64,000 nt of DNA from Ornithinimicrobium tianjinense (GTDB lineage: Bacteria; Actinomycetota; Actinomycetes; Actinomycetales; Dermatophilaceae), in contig NZ_BMEM01000001.1 in assembly GCF_014636495.1 (NCBI RefSeq), forward strand, positions 1,566,471 through 1,630,470, in the 5' to 3' direction. Positions 17,260 to 26,571 of this stretch are shown in pieces. Each line of letters begins with the position of its first letter. The stretch's first letter is position 1. The position numbers and the translations under genes are program-made. The notes beneath the pieces were generated by a model. That model saw only the letters and a list, made by a program, of their open reading frames with translations. It ran no database searches and was not told where the DNA came from.

Positions 17260-17943
17260 ATGAGCGAGGAGAACGACCGCGGCCACGTCACGCCCGGCGG
17301 GCCGTCATGGGTGCTCGAGCTCCCGGGGGCGGTGCTCACCAAGCTGAGCGTCTCGGAGATGGACAACAACGTCTACGTGCTGCGCTGCACAGCGACCGGC
17401 GAGCGCCTGCTCGTGGACGCGGCCGACGACCCGGCCCGGGTGCTGGCGGCGCTGGAGGCCGACCACCCGGCAGCGGGACGCGCAGTCTCCCAGATCGTCA
17501 CCACGCACCGTCACCAGGACCACCACCGGGCTCTGGCGGAGGTGGCCTCCGCGACCGGCGCGAGGACGCTCGCCGGTGCCGAGGACGCCGCCGACCTACC
17601 TGTGGCCGTGGACGTCCTCCTGCACGACGGGGACCTGGTGCGCGTCGGCGACCTCGTGCTCGACGTCATCGGACTGCGCGGGCACACGCCCGGGTCGGTG
17701 GCCCTCGCTCTGACCGCTGCCGGTGACCGGCCCCGCACGATCCTGCTCACCGGTGACAGTCTCTTCCCGGGAGGGCCGGGCAAGACCTGGTCCGACGCGG
17801 ACTTCACCTCGCTCATGGACGACCTTGAGACCCGCGTCTTCGCGGTCTACGACGACGCGCTCGTCCTGCCCGGGCACGGGGACAACACCACGCTCGCCGC
17901 GGAGCGACCGCACCTCGCCGACTGGCGCGCCCGCGGGTGGTGA
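17260..17943 (+). CDS. MBL-fold (metallo-beta-lactamase superfamily) hydrolase
   Basis: This 227-residue protein has the metallo-beta-lactamase fold. The metal site is visible as TTHRHQDHHRAL (the HxHxDH motif), GHTPGS, the aspartate in LTGDSLFPGGPG, and a final LPGHGD. The layout resembles glyoxalase II-like and other small hydrolases; the substrate cannot be told from sequence. It starts at ATG 17260 behind a leaderless promoter box and its TGA overlaps the next start by 4 bases (GTGA), so it is probably co-expressed with the EamA permease. Confidence 0.85.
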   Translation: MSEENDRGHVTPGGPSWVLELPGAVLTKLSVSEMDNNVYVLRCTATGERLLVDAADDPARVLAALEADHPAAGRAVSQIVTTHRHQDHHRALAEVASATGARTLAGAEDAADLPVAVDVLLHDGDLVRVGDLVLDVIGLRGHTPGSVALALTAAGDRPRTILLTGDSLFPGGPGKTWSDADFTSLMDDLETRVFAVYDDALVLPGHGDNTTLAAERPHLADWRARGW

Positions 17944-18845
17944 GGGTCCGGCGGGGGCCCCGGGGAGCGCGGGACGTCCGCGGGGGATTCCGGCACCCCG
18001 TGGTCCTCGTCCTGCTTGCCGTGGTCTCCGTGCAGTTCGGGGGCGCCCTGGCCGCGACCCTGCTGCCCCTCGTCGGCGTCTTCGGCTCGGTGGCCCTGAG
18101 GCTGGGACTGGCCTCGGTCATCCTCTGTCTCGTCGTCCGGCCGCGCCTCGGAGGCCGGACCCGTGGCGACTGGGCAGTGGTGACCCTCTTCGCGGTCGCC
18201 CTGACCGCGATGAACCTCACCTTCTACGGCAGCCTGACCCGCCTGCCCATCGGCGTCGCCGTCACCATCGAGTTCCTCGGACCGCTCGCCCTGGCTGCCG
18301 CGCTGTCTCGGCGCGGTCGTGACCTCGGCGCCGTCAGCCTCGCCCTGGCCGGGGTGCTGCTGATCTCCGGAGCCCTGCACACGAGGTGGAGCGAGCTGGA
18401 CCTGCTCGGGATCGGGCTGGCCGGCGCCGCGGGTGCCTGCTGGGCCGCCTACATCGTGCTGAGCCGCCGCACCGGAGCCCGCTTCGGAGGTCTGGACGGC
18501 ATCGCCCTGTGCATGGCGATCGGCGCCGCGCTGTCCATCCCGGCGGGGGTGGTGACAGCGGGCGCCGATCTCCTCTCGCCCGACGCGCTCCTGCGCGGTC
18601 TGGGCATCGCGCTGCTCTCCTCGGCGATCCCCTACTCCCTCGAGCTGCTGGCGCTGCGCAACCTCTCAGCGGGCACGTTCGGGGTGCTGCTGAGCCTCGA
18701 GCCGGCCGCGGCCGCCCTCGCCGGCCTGCTCGTGCTCGGCCAGGTCCTCTCCCCCGTGCAGCTGCTCGGGATGGTCCTGGTCGTGACGGCCAGCGTGCTG
18801 GTCCTCGGCCGGCCCGGGCCTCAGCGGGTGTCCGACTCGTCCTGA
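17940..18845 (+). CDS. EamA/DMT-family permease
   Basis: This is a member of the drug/metabolite transporter superfamily, RhtA-like, about 301 residues with around ten hydrophobic segments in two EamA repeats (starting near PVVLVLLAVVSVQFGG and DLLGIGLAGAAGACWAAYI). Such proteins usually export amino acids or other small metabolites; the substrate is unknown. GTG 17940 overlaps the upstream stop; GTG 17937 is equally possible, and neither has a good ribosome-binding site. Its 3' end overlaps the convergent TerC gene by 25 bp. Confidence 0.85.
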   Translation: MRVRRGPRGARDVRGGFRHPVVLVLLAVVSVQFGGALAATLLPLVGVFGSVALRLGLASVILCLVVRPRLGGRTRGDWAVVTLFAVALTAMNLTFYGSLTRLPIGVAVTIEFLGPLALAAALSRRGRDLGAVSLALAGVLLISGALHTRWSELDLLGIGLAGAAGACWAAYIVLSRRTGARFGGLDGIALCMAIGAALSIPAGVVTAGADLLSPDALLRGLGIALLSSAIPYSLELLALRNLSAGTFGVLLSLEPAAAALAGLLVLGQVLSPVQLLGMVLVVTASVLVLGRPGPQRVSDSS

Positions 18846-19963
18846 GCGTCGGTCTCCGCCGGACGTGCGGCGCTCGGACGCCGACCCTGCCCGTCGCGGT
18901 CCTCGTGGTGGTGCATGGTGTCGCCGAACAGGCTGACGTCGTCGAGGTCGAGGCGCTGGCTCTCGCCGCCCTCCGCGACCGCCGCATCGCGACGGCTCTT
19001 GGCCAGGCTCGCCACCGCGGTGACACCCAGGATCACGACGATGGCGCCCAGCGAGAACCAGATCGGGATGTCCCAGACGTGGAACGGCTCTCCGCCGTTG
19101 AGGAAGGGCAGGGAGTTCTCGTGCATGGCATGCAGAATCAGCTTGACGCCGATGAACGCCAGCAGCACCGCGAGCCCCAGTCCGAGGTAGACCAGCTTCT
19201 TGAGCAGGTCGCCGAGGAGGAAGTAGAGCTGGCGCAGCCCCATCAGCGCGAAGACGTTGGCCATGAGCACCAGGTAGGGCTCCTGGGTCAGGCCGAAGAT
19301 CGCCGGGATGGAGTCGAGGGCGAACAGCAGGTCGGTGGTGCCGAGCGCGAGGATGACGATCGCCATCGGGGTCAGGACCTTCTTGCCGTTCTCCAGCACC
19401 CGCAGCTTGGTGCCGCCGTCCCAGGACTGGGTCACCGGGAAGTGGCGCTCGACGAACTTCAGGACCGCGTTCTCGTTGAACTCCTCGTCGTCCTCGTCGT
19501 CGTGCCCGAGGTTCTCCCGGGCCAGCTTGACGGCCGTGTAGATGAGGAAGGCACCGAAGAGGTAGAAGACCCAGGACCAGCGCGCGATGGCCGCGGCACC
19601 GATGAGGATGAAGATCGCCCGCATGACCAACGCCATCACGATGCCCACCATGAGGGCGTACTGCTGGTACTTCCTCGGCACGCCGAACTTGGCCATGATG
19701 ATGAGGAAGATGAACAGGTTGTCGATCGAGAGCGAGTACTCGGTCAGCCATCCCGCGAAGAACTCGCCGGACAGCTGCGGACCCTCCACGAGGAGCACGC
19801 CGAGCCCGAAGAGCACGGCGAGGCCGACGTACACCGACAGGGCGACCGTCACCTCCCGACGGCTCGGCTCATGAGGACGACGGCCCAGGACGAGCAGGTC
19901 GAAGGCGAAGATGACGCCGACGACGACGAGGGTGACGATCCAGACCCAGGAGGGGACCTCCAT
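18821..19963 (-). CDS. TerC family integral membrane protein (manganese-riboswitch controlled)
   Basis: TerC/Alx family proteins export manganese or supply metals to secreted enzymes. The 380-residue protein has about nine membrane segments with the family's intramembrane acidic motifs (EYSLSIDNLFIF and FALDSIPAIFGL) and an acidic, histidine-containing C-tail. ATG 19963 has GGAAGG 8 bases upstream; the longer open frame runs through the leader RNA and is not coding. A yybP-ykoY riboswitch in that leader points to manganese response. The C-terminal end overlaps the convergent permease gene by 25 bp. Confidence 0.93.
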   Translation of the reverse strand: MEVPSWVWIVTLVVVGVIFAFDLLVLGRRPHEPSRREVTVALSVYVGLAVLFGLGVLLVEGPQLSGEFFAGWLTEYSLSIDNLFIFLIIMAKFGVPRKYQQYALMVGIVMALVMRAIFILIGAAAIARWSWVFYLFGAFLIYTAVKLARENLGHDDEDDEEFNENAVLKFVERHFPVTQSWDGGTKLRVLENGKKVLTPMAIVILALGTTDLLFALDSIPAIFGLTQEPYLVLMANVFALMGLRQLYFLLGDLLKKLVYLGLGLAVLLAFIGVKLILHAMHENSLPFLNGGEPFHVWDIPIWFSLGAIVVILGVTAVASLAKSRRDAAVAEGGESQRLDLDDVSLFGDTMHHHEDRDGQGRRPSAARPAETDAQDESDTR

Positions 19964-19991
19964 ACGCAAAACCTTCCGGTCAGTCAGACGG

Positions 19992-20113
19992 ACCGGAGGT
20001 CTCTCCCGCACCGACACCGCGCGTGGGCTGTCAGTGCCGGCTCCCCGGGCCGGCCGCAGGGTGCGGGCCGACCGTACTGACGAGGACGCCGCCGGGGATA
20101 CTCCCCTCCGATT
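19992..20113 (-). ncRNA. yybP-ykoY manganese riboswitch
   Basis: The leader of the terC gene has the yybP-ykoY hallmarks on the minus strand. A P1 helix pairs CGGAGG (20110-20105) with CCTCCG (20000-19994 region), the 5' loop reads GGGGAGTAT, a CGTCAGTACGG segment follows, and the 3' loop reads GAGAGACC just before the closing strand. This class senses Mn2+ and usually controls TerC/Alx or Mn exporters, exactly the gene that follows 30 bases downstream. Helix boundaries were drawn by eye. Confidence 0.85.
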
Positions 20114-20176
20114 GGACGCCGACAATCCTCTCACAGCCGCGGCGGCCCGGGCCCCACCGCCCGCATCGTGAAGCGT

Positions 20177-22285
20177 TCAGCCCGTCGCCTCGCGCATCTG
20201 ACGCAGCTCCTTCTTCAGCTCGCTGACCTCGTCCCTGAGCCGGGCCGCCAGCTCGAAGTGCAGGTCGCCGGCCGCCTGGTGCATCTGGTCGGTGAGCTCG
20301 TGGATGAGCTGGGCGAGCTCGGTGGCGGGAAGGTCGTCGGTCGAGCGGCGTTCTATCGCCCCCGTGCCTACTGCCGCGGCGGCCGCGCCACGCCCCCGAC
20401 CCGTGCCGCGCGACTGCCGTCGGCCGCTGCCCATGAGCGCCTCGGTGTCGGCGTCCTCGCGCTCGAGGAGGTCGGTGATGTCCGCGATCTTCTTGCGCAG
20501 CGGCTGCGGGTCGATGCCGTGCTCCCGGTTGTAGGCCAGCTGCTTCTCGCGGCGTCGGTTGGTCTCCTCGATCGCCTCCTGCATGGAGGGGGTGATGCTG
20601 TCGGCATACATGTGCACCTGACCGGAGACGTTGCGCGCGGCCCGGCCGATGGTCTGGATGAGCGACCGGGCGGAGCGCAGGAAGCCCTCCTTGTCGGCGT
20701 CCAGGATGCTGACGAGGGAGACCTCGGGAAGGTCGAGTCCCTCCCGGAGCAGGTTGATCCCGACGAGCACGTCATACTCGCCCAGACGCAGCTCGCGGAG
20801 CAGCTCGACCCGGCGCAGGGTGTCCACCTCGGAATGCAGGTAGCGCACCCGGACCCCCTTGTCGAGCAGGTAGTCGGTGAGGTCCTCGGCCATCTTCTTC
20901 GTGAGCGTGGTGACCAGGACCCGCTCGTCCCGCGCGGTGCGCTCCCCGATCTCGTGGAGCAGGTCGTCGATCTGCCCGCGGGTGGGCTTGAGGACGACCT
21001 CGGGGTCTACGAGTCCCGTCGGGCGGATGATCTGCTCCACCGTGCCGTCGGCCTTGGCCAGCTCGTAGCTGCCGGGGGTGGCGGACAGGTAGACCGTCTG
21101 TCCGATGCGGTCCAGGAACTCCTCCCACTTCAGCGGCCTGTTGTCCATGGCGCTCGGCAGCCGGAAGCCGTGGTCCACGAGGGTCCGCTTGCGCGACATG
21201 TCACCCTCGTACATCGCCCCGATCTGCGGCACCGTGACGTGCGACTCGTCGATGACCAGCAGGAAGTCCTCGGGGAAGTAGTCCAGCAGACAGTTGGGAG
21301 CGGAGCCCGCCTCGCGACCGTCGATGTGCCGCGAGTAGTTCTCGATGCCGGAGCAGGAGCCCACCTGCCGCATCATCTCGATGTCGTAGGTCGTGCGCAT
21401 CCGCAGCCGCTGGGCCTCCAGCATCTTGCCCTCCCGCTCGAAACGGGCCAGCTGCTCCTCCAGCTCGGTCTCGATCCCGGCGATGGCGCGCTCCATCCGC
21501 TCCGGGCCGGCGACGTAGTGCGAGGCCGGGAAGACGTACATCTCCTGCTCCTCGCGGACCACCTCGCCGGTCAGCGGGTGCAGCGTGTAGAGCCGGTCGA
21601 TCTCGTCCCCGAAGAACTCGATGCGGATCGCGAGCTCCTCGTACTGCGGGATGATCTCGACGGTGTCACCGCGCACCCGGAACGTGCCCCGGGTGAAGGC
21701 CATGTCGTTGCGGGTGTACTGCATGGTGACGAAGCGGCGCAGCAGCTCGTCCCGCTCGACCGTCTGACCCACGCGGAGCCGTGCCATGCGGTCGACGTAC
21801 TCCTGCGGCGTGCCGAGGCCGTAGATGCACGAGACCGAGGCCACGACGACCACGTCACGGCGCGTGAGCAGGCTGTTGGTGGCGGAGTGCCGGAGCCGCT
21901 CGACCTCGTCGTTGATCGAGGAGTCCTTCTCGATGTAGGTGTCGGTCTGCGGGACGTAGGCCTCGGGCTGGTAGTAGTCGTAGTAGCTGACGAAGTACTC
22001 CACCGCGTTGTGCGGGAGCAGCTCGCGGAACTCGTTGGCCAGCTGCGCCGCCAACGTCTTGTTGGGCGCCATGACCAGGGTGGGTCGCTGCACCTGCTCG
22101 ATCATCCAGGCGGTCGTCGCCGACTTGCCGGTGCCGGTCGCCCCCAGCAGGACGATGTCCTCCTCGCCGCCGTTGACACGGGCGGTGAGCTCGGCGATGG
22201 CGGCGGGCTGGTCGCCGCTCGGGCTGAACTCCGAGACGACGCGGAACGGGTTGACCGTTCGCTGGAGGTCGGTCGTGGGGCGCAT
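20177..22285 (-). CDS. uvrB: Excinuclease ABC subunit B
   Basis: UvrB is the helicase-like protein that verifies damage and recruits UvrC. The 702-residue protein has Walker [10 protein letters not shown], the Walker B DESH motif, the beta-hairpin region ([14 protein letters not shown]), helicase motifs ([19 protein letters not shown]) and a C-terminal UVR motif that binds UvrC. ATG 22285 is preceded by TAGCGT at 6 bases and no ribosome-binding site, so it is likely leaderless. It lies between terC and an aminopeptidase gene, separate from uvrA-uvrC. Confidence 0.98.
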   Translation of the reverse strand: MRPTTDLQRTVNPFRVVSEFSPSGDQPAAIAELTARVNGGEEDIVLLGATGTGKSATTAWMIEQVQRPTLVMAPNKTLAAQLANEFRELLPHNAVEYFVSYYDYYQPEAYVPQTDTYIEKDSSINDEVERLRHSATNSLLTRRDVVVVASVSCIYGLGTPQEYVDRMARLRVGQTVERDELLRRFVTMQYTRNDMAFTRGTFRVRGDTVEIIPQYEELAIRIEFFGDEIDRLYTLHPLTGEVVREEQEMYVFPASHYVAGPERMERAIAGIETELEEQLARFEREGKMLEAQRLRMRTTYDIEMMRQVGSCSGIENYSRHIDGREAGSAPNCLLDYFPEDFLLVIDESHVTVPQIGAMYEGDMSRKRTLVDHGFRLPSAMDNRPLKWEEFLDRIGQTVYLSATPGSYELAKADGTVEQIIRPTGLVDPEVVLKPTRGQIDDLLHEIGERTARDERVLVTTLTKKMAEDLTDYLLDKGVRVRYLHSEVDTLRRVELLRELRLGEYDVLVGINLLREGLDLPEVSLVSILDADKEGFLRSARSLIQTIGRAARNVSGQVHMYADSITPSMQEAIEETNRRREKQLAYNREHGIDPQPLRKKIADITDLLEREDADTEALMGSGRRQSRGTGRGRGAAAAAVGTGAIERRSTDDLPATELAQLIHELTDQMHQAAGDLHFELAARLRDEVSELKKELRQMREATG

Positions 22286-22291
22286 ATCACC

Positions 22292-22297
22292 ACGCTA
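22292..22297 (-). promoter_or_regulatory. Leaderless -10 box for uvrB
   Basis: TAGCGT lies 6 bases before ATG 22285 on the minus strand, with no Shine-Dalgarno sequence between. Confidence 0.45.
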
Positions 22298-22372
22298 ACG
22301 CCGAGGACCGACAGACCCTTCCCGCGCCGCCCGGTCGGAGGCCCTCTCGGTCGGCGTCAGCGCGCCTGACCG

Positions 22373-24787
22373 TCAACCGAGGAGGCGCTGGTCGTGGGCC
22401 AGGTCGGCCCACGTCCGGGCCAGCACCGGGGCGAGGTCCGGGCGCGCCAGGGCCGCGTCCAGGAGCGCGAGCTGGTCAGCTCGCCAGCGGAAGGCCGGCG
22501 TCGCCCGACCCACCACCAGGCCGAGGGCCTGACCCCTGGCCGCCACGGCGACCGCCCCGTCGAGGAACTCGGCCAGAAGCGGGTCGACGAGATCGCGCCG
22601 CTCGGGGTCGAAGACGCCACGGGCCAGGGCGGCGATCTCCCTGTTGGACGCGCCGGCGTCGAGCAGCCGGCGCAGCCCCTCCTCCTTGGCGGACCCGGTG
22701 GGGTGCGCAGCTGCGACGGTCAGGGCGCCGAGCCGGCCCGTCTCGGAGCGGTCGGCCGCCACGTCGCGCTGCAGCAGAGCCTCCGGCAGCTCGTGCAGCT
22801 GCGCCAGACGCAGCAGCGCGTCCCAGCGCTGCGTGGGCGTGAGCGGCCCCGTCGGTCCACCGGCCTCCAGCCACGCACGCAGCAGGGGGCCGTCGTGCGT
22901 CGTGAGGATCACCGTGTCCGTGGCGGACTCGCCCGCCGCCCCGTCCAGGCCCACCCGCGAGAGCACCGACAGCGCCACCCGTGCCAGCCGCTCGGTCGCG
23001 TCGCGGAGCCCGTCCGGCGACTCGGCGGCCCGCAGCAGCACGACCAGGCGGCGCAGGGCGTGCTCGAGCAGCACGGGGTCGCTCTCGCCCGCCAGGTGAC
23101 GCTCGGCCAGGCCCAGCATCTCCCCCGAGCGCACCTCGCCCCTCCGCGCGGCGTCCAGGAGCATCGCCCACGCCACCGCGCGATGGTGCGCGTCAGGCAG
23201 GTCCGACAACCGCTCCCGCAACGTCTCGGCGCTCGGGCCGTCCAGCACGACGGTGGCGAACGTGTCGCCGGTGCTGTTCGGCAGGACCAGGTCTGCCGCC
23301 GGGAGCCGCACCGGCTCGGCGCCGAGGTCGACGACCTCCTCCCAGGCCGGCAGCAGCGGCCCGGCCCCGGTGGCGGGAACGGCATACCCGCTCACCCTGA
23401 GGCGGTGCGGGCACGAACCCTCGCGGCGCAGGACGACCGCGTCCCCCTCGCGTTGTGCAAGGAGGGTGTCGTGCCCGCTCGTCCGCAGCCAGGCGTCCAC
23501 CCAGCCGGTCACGTCCCGGTCGGTCACCGAGGCCAGGGCGGTCACGAAGTCGTCCAGGGTCGCCGTGCCGAAGCGTGAGCCGGACAGGTGTGCGTTGACC
23601 CCCGCGAAGAAGGTGTCCTCCCCCAGCCAGAAGGACAGCTGACGCAGGCAGGCGTTGCCCTTGGCGTAGGAGATCGGGTCGAAGTTGTTGAACGCCGAGT
23701 CGACGTCGGGCACGTGCTCCGGCCGGGGCGCGACGGGATGGGTGGACGGACGGGCGTCGGCGGCGTATCCCCCCGCCTTCCGGCCGATCTCGAACTCCGC
23801 GAAGGCGTTGGCACCCTCGAGCACCGCGCCGGCCACCCAGAACCCCATGAGATCGGCGAACGACTCGTTGAGCCAGGTGTCCTCCCACCAGCGGAAGGTG
23901 ACGAGGTCGCCGAACCACATGTGGGCCATCTCGTGGGCGATCACCATCGCGCGGCCCCGGGCGAGAGCCTCCGGGGTGGCACCCTGCGGAAGCATCTCGT
24001 CGCGGAAGCTGACCACCCCCGGGCACTCCATGGCGCCCCAGTTGTGGCCGGGCACGAAGAGCTGGTCGTAGCTGTCGAAGGGGTAGGGCTCGTCGAAGGT
24101 GCGGGCGTACCAGTCGAAGGCACCCTCGGTGACCGCCTGCAGTCCGCCCAGGTCGCGGTCCAGAGCGGCGGCGAGAGACGCGCGCGCGTGCCAGGCGAAG
24201 GGCAGCCCGGCGTGCTCCCAGGCACGGGTGGCGAAGGGCCCGGCGCACACGGAGACCAGGTAGGTGGCGACCGGCGGCGTGGTGGCGAAGGTCCAGCGGT
24301 CGCCGTCGCGCGCGGCCCTGCCGTTGGACACGACCGTCCAGCCCGGCCGGGCGGTCACCGTCACCGTGAAGGGCGCCTTGAGGTCGGGCTGGTCGGCACA
24401 GGCGAAGACGCGGCGGTTGACGTCCATCCCCCCGTAGCAGCCGATGTACACGCCGCCGTCGGCGGGGTCCACGAACCGGTGCATGCCGTCACCGTCGGTG
24501 ACGTAGGGCATCTCCGCCTCGACGACCACCTCGTTGTCCGCCTGAAGGTCAGTCAGGTGGATCTGGTCGTCGCGGTAGACGTCCGAGAGCTCTGCACCGT
24601 TGAGGACGACGCGCACCCGCCGGGCGTGCTGAAGGTCGAGGAAGGACGTGCTCCCGGCCTCGGCGGCGAAGCGCAGCCGCGTCGTCGCGGTGAACGACTC
24701 GTCGCCGGAGAGGTCGAGGTCGACCTCGTAGACGGGCTGACGGAGGACCTCGGCGCGGGCACGGGCATCGATGAGCGTGAGCGACAC
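22373..24787 (-). CDS. pepN: M1 family aminopeptidase (aminopeptidase N type)
   Basis: This is a cytoplasmic zinc aminopeptidase of about 804 residues that removes N-terminal residues from peptides. The zinc site HEMAH with the distal Glu in WLNESFADLMG is complete. The exopeptidase motif, usually GAMEN, reads GAMEC (HNWGAMECPGV). The C-terminal half is the long ERAP1-like domain of the actinobacterial type. I choose GTG 24787 because TAGGGT lies 8 bases upstream; GTG 24793 is an alternative. The frame upstream is a shadow of rpsA. It is flanked by uvrB and by the rpsA terminator. Confidence 0.93.
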   Translation of the reverse strand: MSLTLIDARARAEVLRQPVYEVDLDLSGDESFTATTRLRFAAEAGSTSFLDLQHARRVRVVLNGAELSDVYRDDQIHLTDLQADNEVVVEAEMPYVTDGDGMHRFVDPADGGVYIGCYGGMDVNRRVFACADQPDLKAPFTVTVTARPGWTVVSNGRAARDGDRWTFATTPPVATYLVSVCAGPFATRAWEHAGLPFAWHARASLAAALDRDLGGLQAVTEGAFDWYARTFDEPYPFDSYDQLFVPGHNWGAMECPGVVSFRDEMLPQGATPEALARGRAMVIAHEMAHMWFGDLVTFRWWEDTWLNESFADLMGFWVAGAVLEGANAFAEFEIGRKAGGYAADARPSTHPVAPRPEHVPDVDSAFNNFDPISYAKGNACLRQLSFWLGEDTFFAGVNAHLSGSRFGTATLDDFVTALASVTDRDVTGWVDAWLRTSGHDTLLAQREGDAVVLRREGSCPHRLRVSGYAVPATGAGPLLPAWEEVVDLGAEPVRLPAADLVLPNSTGDTFATVVLDGPSAETLRERLSDLPDAHHRAVAWAMLLDAARRGEVRSGEMLGLAERHLAGESDPVLLEHALRRLVVLLRAAESPDGLRDATERLARVALSVLSRVGLDGAAGESATDTVILTTHDGPLLRAWLEAGGPTGPLTPTQRWDALLRLAQLHELPEALLQRDVAADRSETGRLGALTVAAAHPTGSAKEEGLRRLLDAGASNREIAALARGVFDPERRDLVDPLLAEFLDGAVAVAARGQALGLVVGRATPAFRWRADQLALLDAALARPDLAPVLARTWADLAHDQRLLG

Positions 24788-24795
24788 GACCACCC

Positions 24796-24801
24796 ACCCT
24801 A
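24796..24801 (-). promoter_or_regulatory. Leaderless -10 box for the M1 aminopeptidase
   Basis: TAGGGT lies 8 bases before GTG 24787 on the minus strand. A weak purine stretch is also present, so a short leader is not excluded. Confidence 0.35.
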
Positions 24802-24846
24802 GGCGACGGGCGGGAGCGGCCTGCCACGCCATACCCGGAACGGCCG

Positions 24847-24878
24847 ACGGCCCGGCTCCCCGAGGGGAACCGGGCCGT
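24847..24878 (-). terminator. Terminator after rpsA
   Basis: An inverted repeat of about 14 bp with one mismatch (ACGGCCCGG paired with CCGGGCCGT at the base) lies about 40 bases after the rpsA stop, before the aminopeptidase gene. Confidence 0.7.
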
Positions 24879-24918
24879 CGTGCGGACCGTGCGGACGACC
24901 TCGCGGGCCGCCGCAGGA

Positions 24919-26373
24919 TCAGTTGCCGGTGAGCTTCTCGCGCAGCGCGGCGAGGGCCTCGTCGGAGGCCAGGGTGCCGGTCGCCTCGTCCGAGGAGTCG
25001 GAGGAGGAGTAGGACGCGGCGGACGGAGCCACCTCGACGCCGGCGGCGGAGTCGGCCTCGGCCGCGGCCTCGACCTGGGCCTTGTGGGCCTCCCAGCGGG
25101 CGTGGGCGTCGGCGTACTCCTTCTCCCACTTGTCGCGCTGGGCCTCGAAGCCCTCCAGCCAGTCGTTGGTCTCCGGGTCGAAGCCCTCGGGGTACTTGTA
25201 GTTCCCCTCCTCGTCGTACTCGGCAGCCATGCCGTAGAGGGTCGGGTCGAACTCGGCAGCGACAGCCTCGTTGGCCTGCTTGAGCGACAGCGAGATGCGA
25301 CGGCGCTCGAGGTCGATGTCGATGACCTTGACGAAGACCTCGCCACCGACGGTGACGATCTGCTCGGGCAGCTCCACGTGACGCTCGGCCAGTTCGGAGA
25401 TGTGGACCAGGCCCTCGATGCCGTCCTCGACGCGCACGAACGCGCCGAAGGGGACGAGCTTGGTGACCTTGCCGGGGACGACCTGACCGATCGCGTGGGT
25501 GCGCGCGAAGGTCTGCCACGGGTCCTCGAGGGTCGCCTTCAGCGACAGCGAGACGCGCTCGCGGTCCATGTCGACGTCCAGCACCTCGACGGTGACCTCG
25601 TCGCCCACCTCGACGACCTCGCCCGGGTGGTCGATGTGCTTCCAGGACAGCTCGGAGACGTGGACCAGACCGTCCACACCGCCGCCGAGGTCGACGAACG
25701 CACCGAAGTTGACGATGCTGCTGACGACGCCGGAACGGACCTGGCCCTTCTGCAGCTCCTTGAGGAAGGTCGTGCGGACCTCGGACTGGGTCTGCTCGAG
25801 CCAGGCGCGGCGGGACAGGACCACGTTGTTGCGGTTCTTGTCCAGCTCGATGATCTTGGCCTCGATCTGCTTGCCGACGTAGGGCTGCAGGTCACGGACG
25901 CGACGCATCTCGACGAGGGAGGCCGGCAGGAAGCCGCGCAGGCCGATGTCGAGGATGAGGCCACCCTTGACGACCTCGATGACGGTGCCGGTGACGACGC
26001 CGTCCTCCTCCTTGACCTTCTCGATGGAGCCCCAGGCGCGCTCGTACTGGGCGCGCTTCTTCGACAGGATCAGGCGACCCTCCTTGTCCTCCTTCTGGAG
26101 GACCAGGGCCTCGACCTCGTCACCGACGGAGACGACCTCCGACGGGTCGACGTCGTGCTTGATGGCCAGCTCGCGCGAGGGGATGACACCCTCGGTCTTG
26201 TAGCCGATGTCGAGCAGGACCTCGTCCCGGTCGACCTTGACGATGACACCCTCGACGATGTCGCCGTCGTTGAAGTTCTTGATCGTTGCGTCGATCGCTG
26301 CGAGCAGCTCCTCTTCCGAACCGATGTCGTTGACAGCGATCTGGGTGGTCTGCTCGGCCGTAGTGGCAGTCAT
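24919..26373 (-). CDS. rpsA: 30S ribosomal protein S1
   Basis: S1 helps mRNA bind the 30S subunit. The 484-residue protein has four S1 domains (starting near GDIVEGVIVKVD, GVVTGTVIEVVKGG, GQVRSGVVSSIVNFGAFVD and GQVVPGKVTKLVPFGAFV) and an acidic, low-complexity tail. Four domains is the usual actinobacterial form, against six in E. coli. ATG 26373 has GGAG 10 bases upstream; the frame continues open into the leader but homology starts here. It has the best promoter in the window and its own terminator, so it is monocistronic. Confidence 0.97.
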   Translation of the reverse strand: MTATTAEQTTQIAVNDIGSEEELLAAIDATIKNFNDGDIVEGVIVKVDRDEVLLDIGYKTEGVIPSRELAIKHDVDPSEVVSVGDEVEALVLQKEDKEGRLILSKKRAQYERAWGSIEKVKEEDGVVTGTVIEVVKGGLILDIGLRGFLPASLVEMRRVRDLQPYVGKQIEAKIIELDKNRNNVVLSRRAWLEQTQSEVRTTFLKELQKGQVRSGVVSSIVNFGAFVDLGGGVDGLVHVSELSWKHIDHPGEVVEVGDEVTVEVLDVDMDRERVSLSLKATLEDPWQTFARTHAIGQVVPGKVTKLVPFGAFVRVEDGIEGLVHISELAERHVELPEQIVTVGGEVFVKVIDIDLERRRISLSLKQANEAVAAEFDPTLYGMAAEYDEEGNYKYPEGFDPETNDWLEGFEAQRDKWEKEYADAHARWEAHKAQVEAAAEADSAAGVEVAPSAASYSSSDSSDEATGTLASDEALAALREKLTGN

Positions 26374-26521
26374 GTAGTAGGGGCTCCGATTGTGGACAAT
26401 GTTGAGTGGATGGACAGTGTTCGTGATGATGCGGTGGTGCTGTGGTGCGTGCACAAGGCGGTGCTGGTGAGGCAGGTTCGTGCGTCCGATGGCACGCAGA
26501 ACACACGCCTCAGGCCCGTTT

Positions 26522-26550
26522 ATCCTACGGGCTGCGCTGATCAGGGTCAA
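26522..26550 (-). promoter_or_regulatory. rpsA promoter
   Basis: On the minus strand TTGACC (26550-26545), a 17-base spacer and TAGGAT (26527-26522) form a near-consensus housekeeping promoter. The transcript would have a leader of about 140 bases before rpsA, which may allow autoregulation by S1. Confidence 0.75.
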
Positions 26551-26571
26551 AGGCGGGTCAGGATGGGGGGT

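Noticed and set aside
20168-22369. 733-residue plus-strand open frame opposite uvrB
   Set aside because: Shadow frame; UvrB on the minus strand is complete and conserved throughout.
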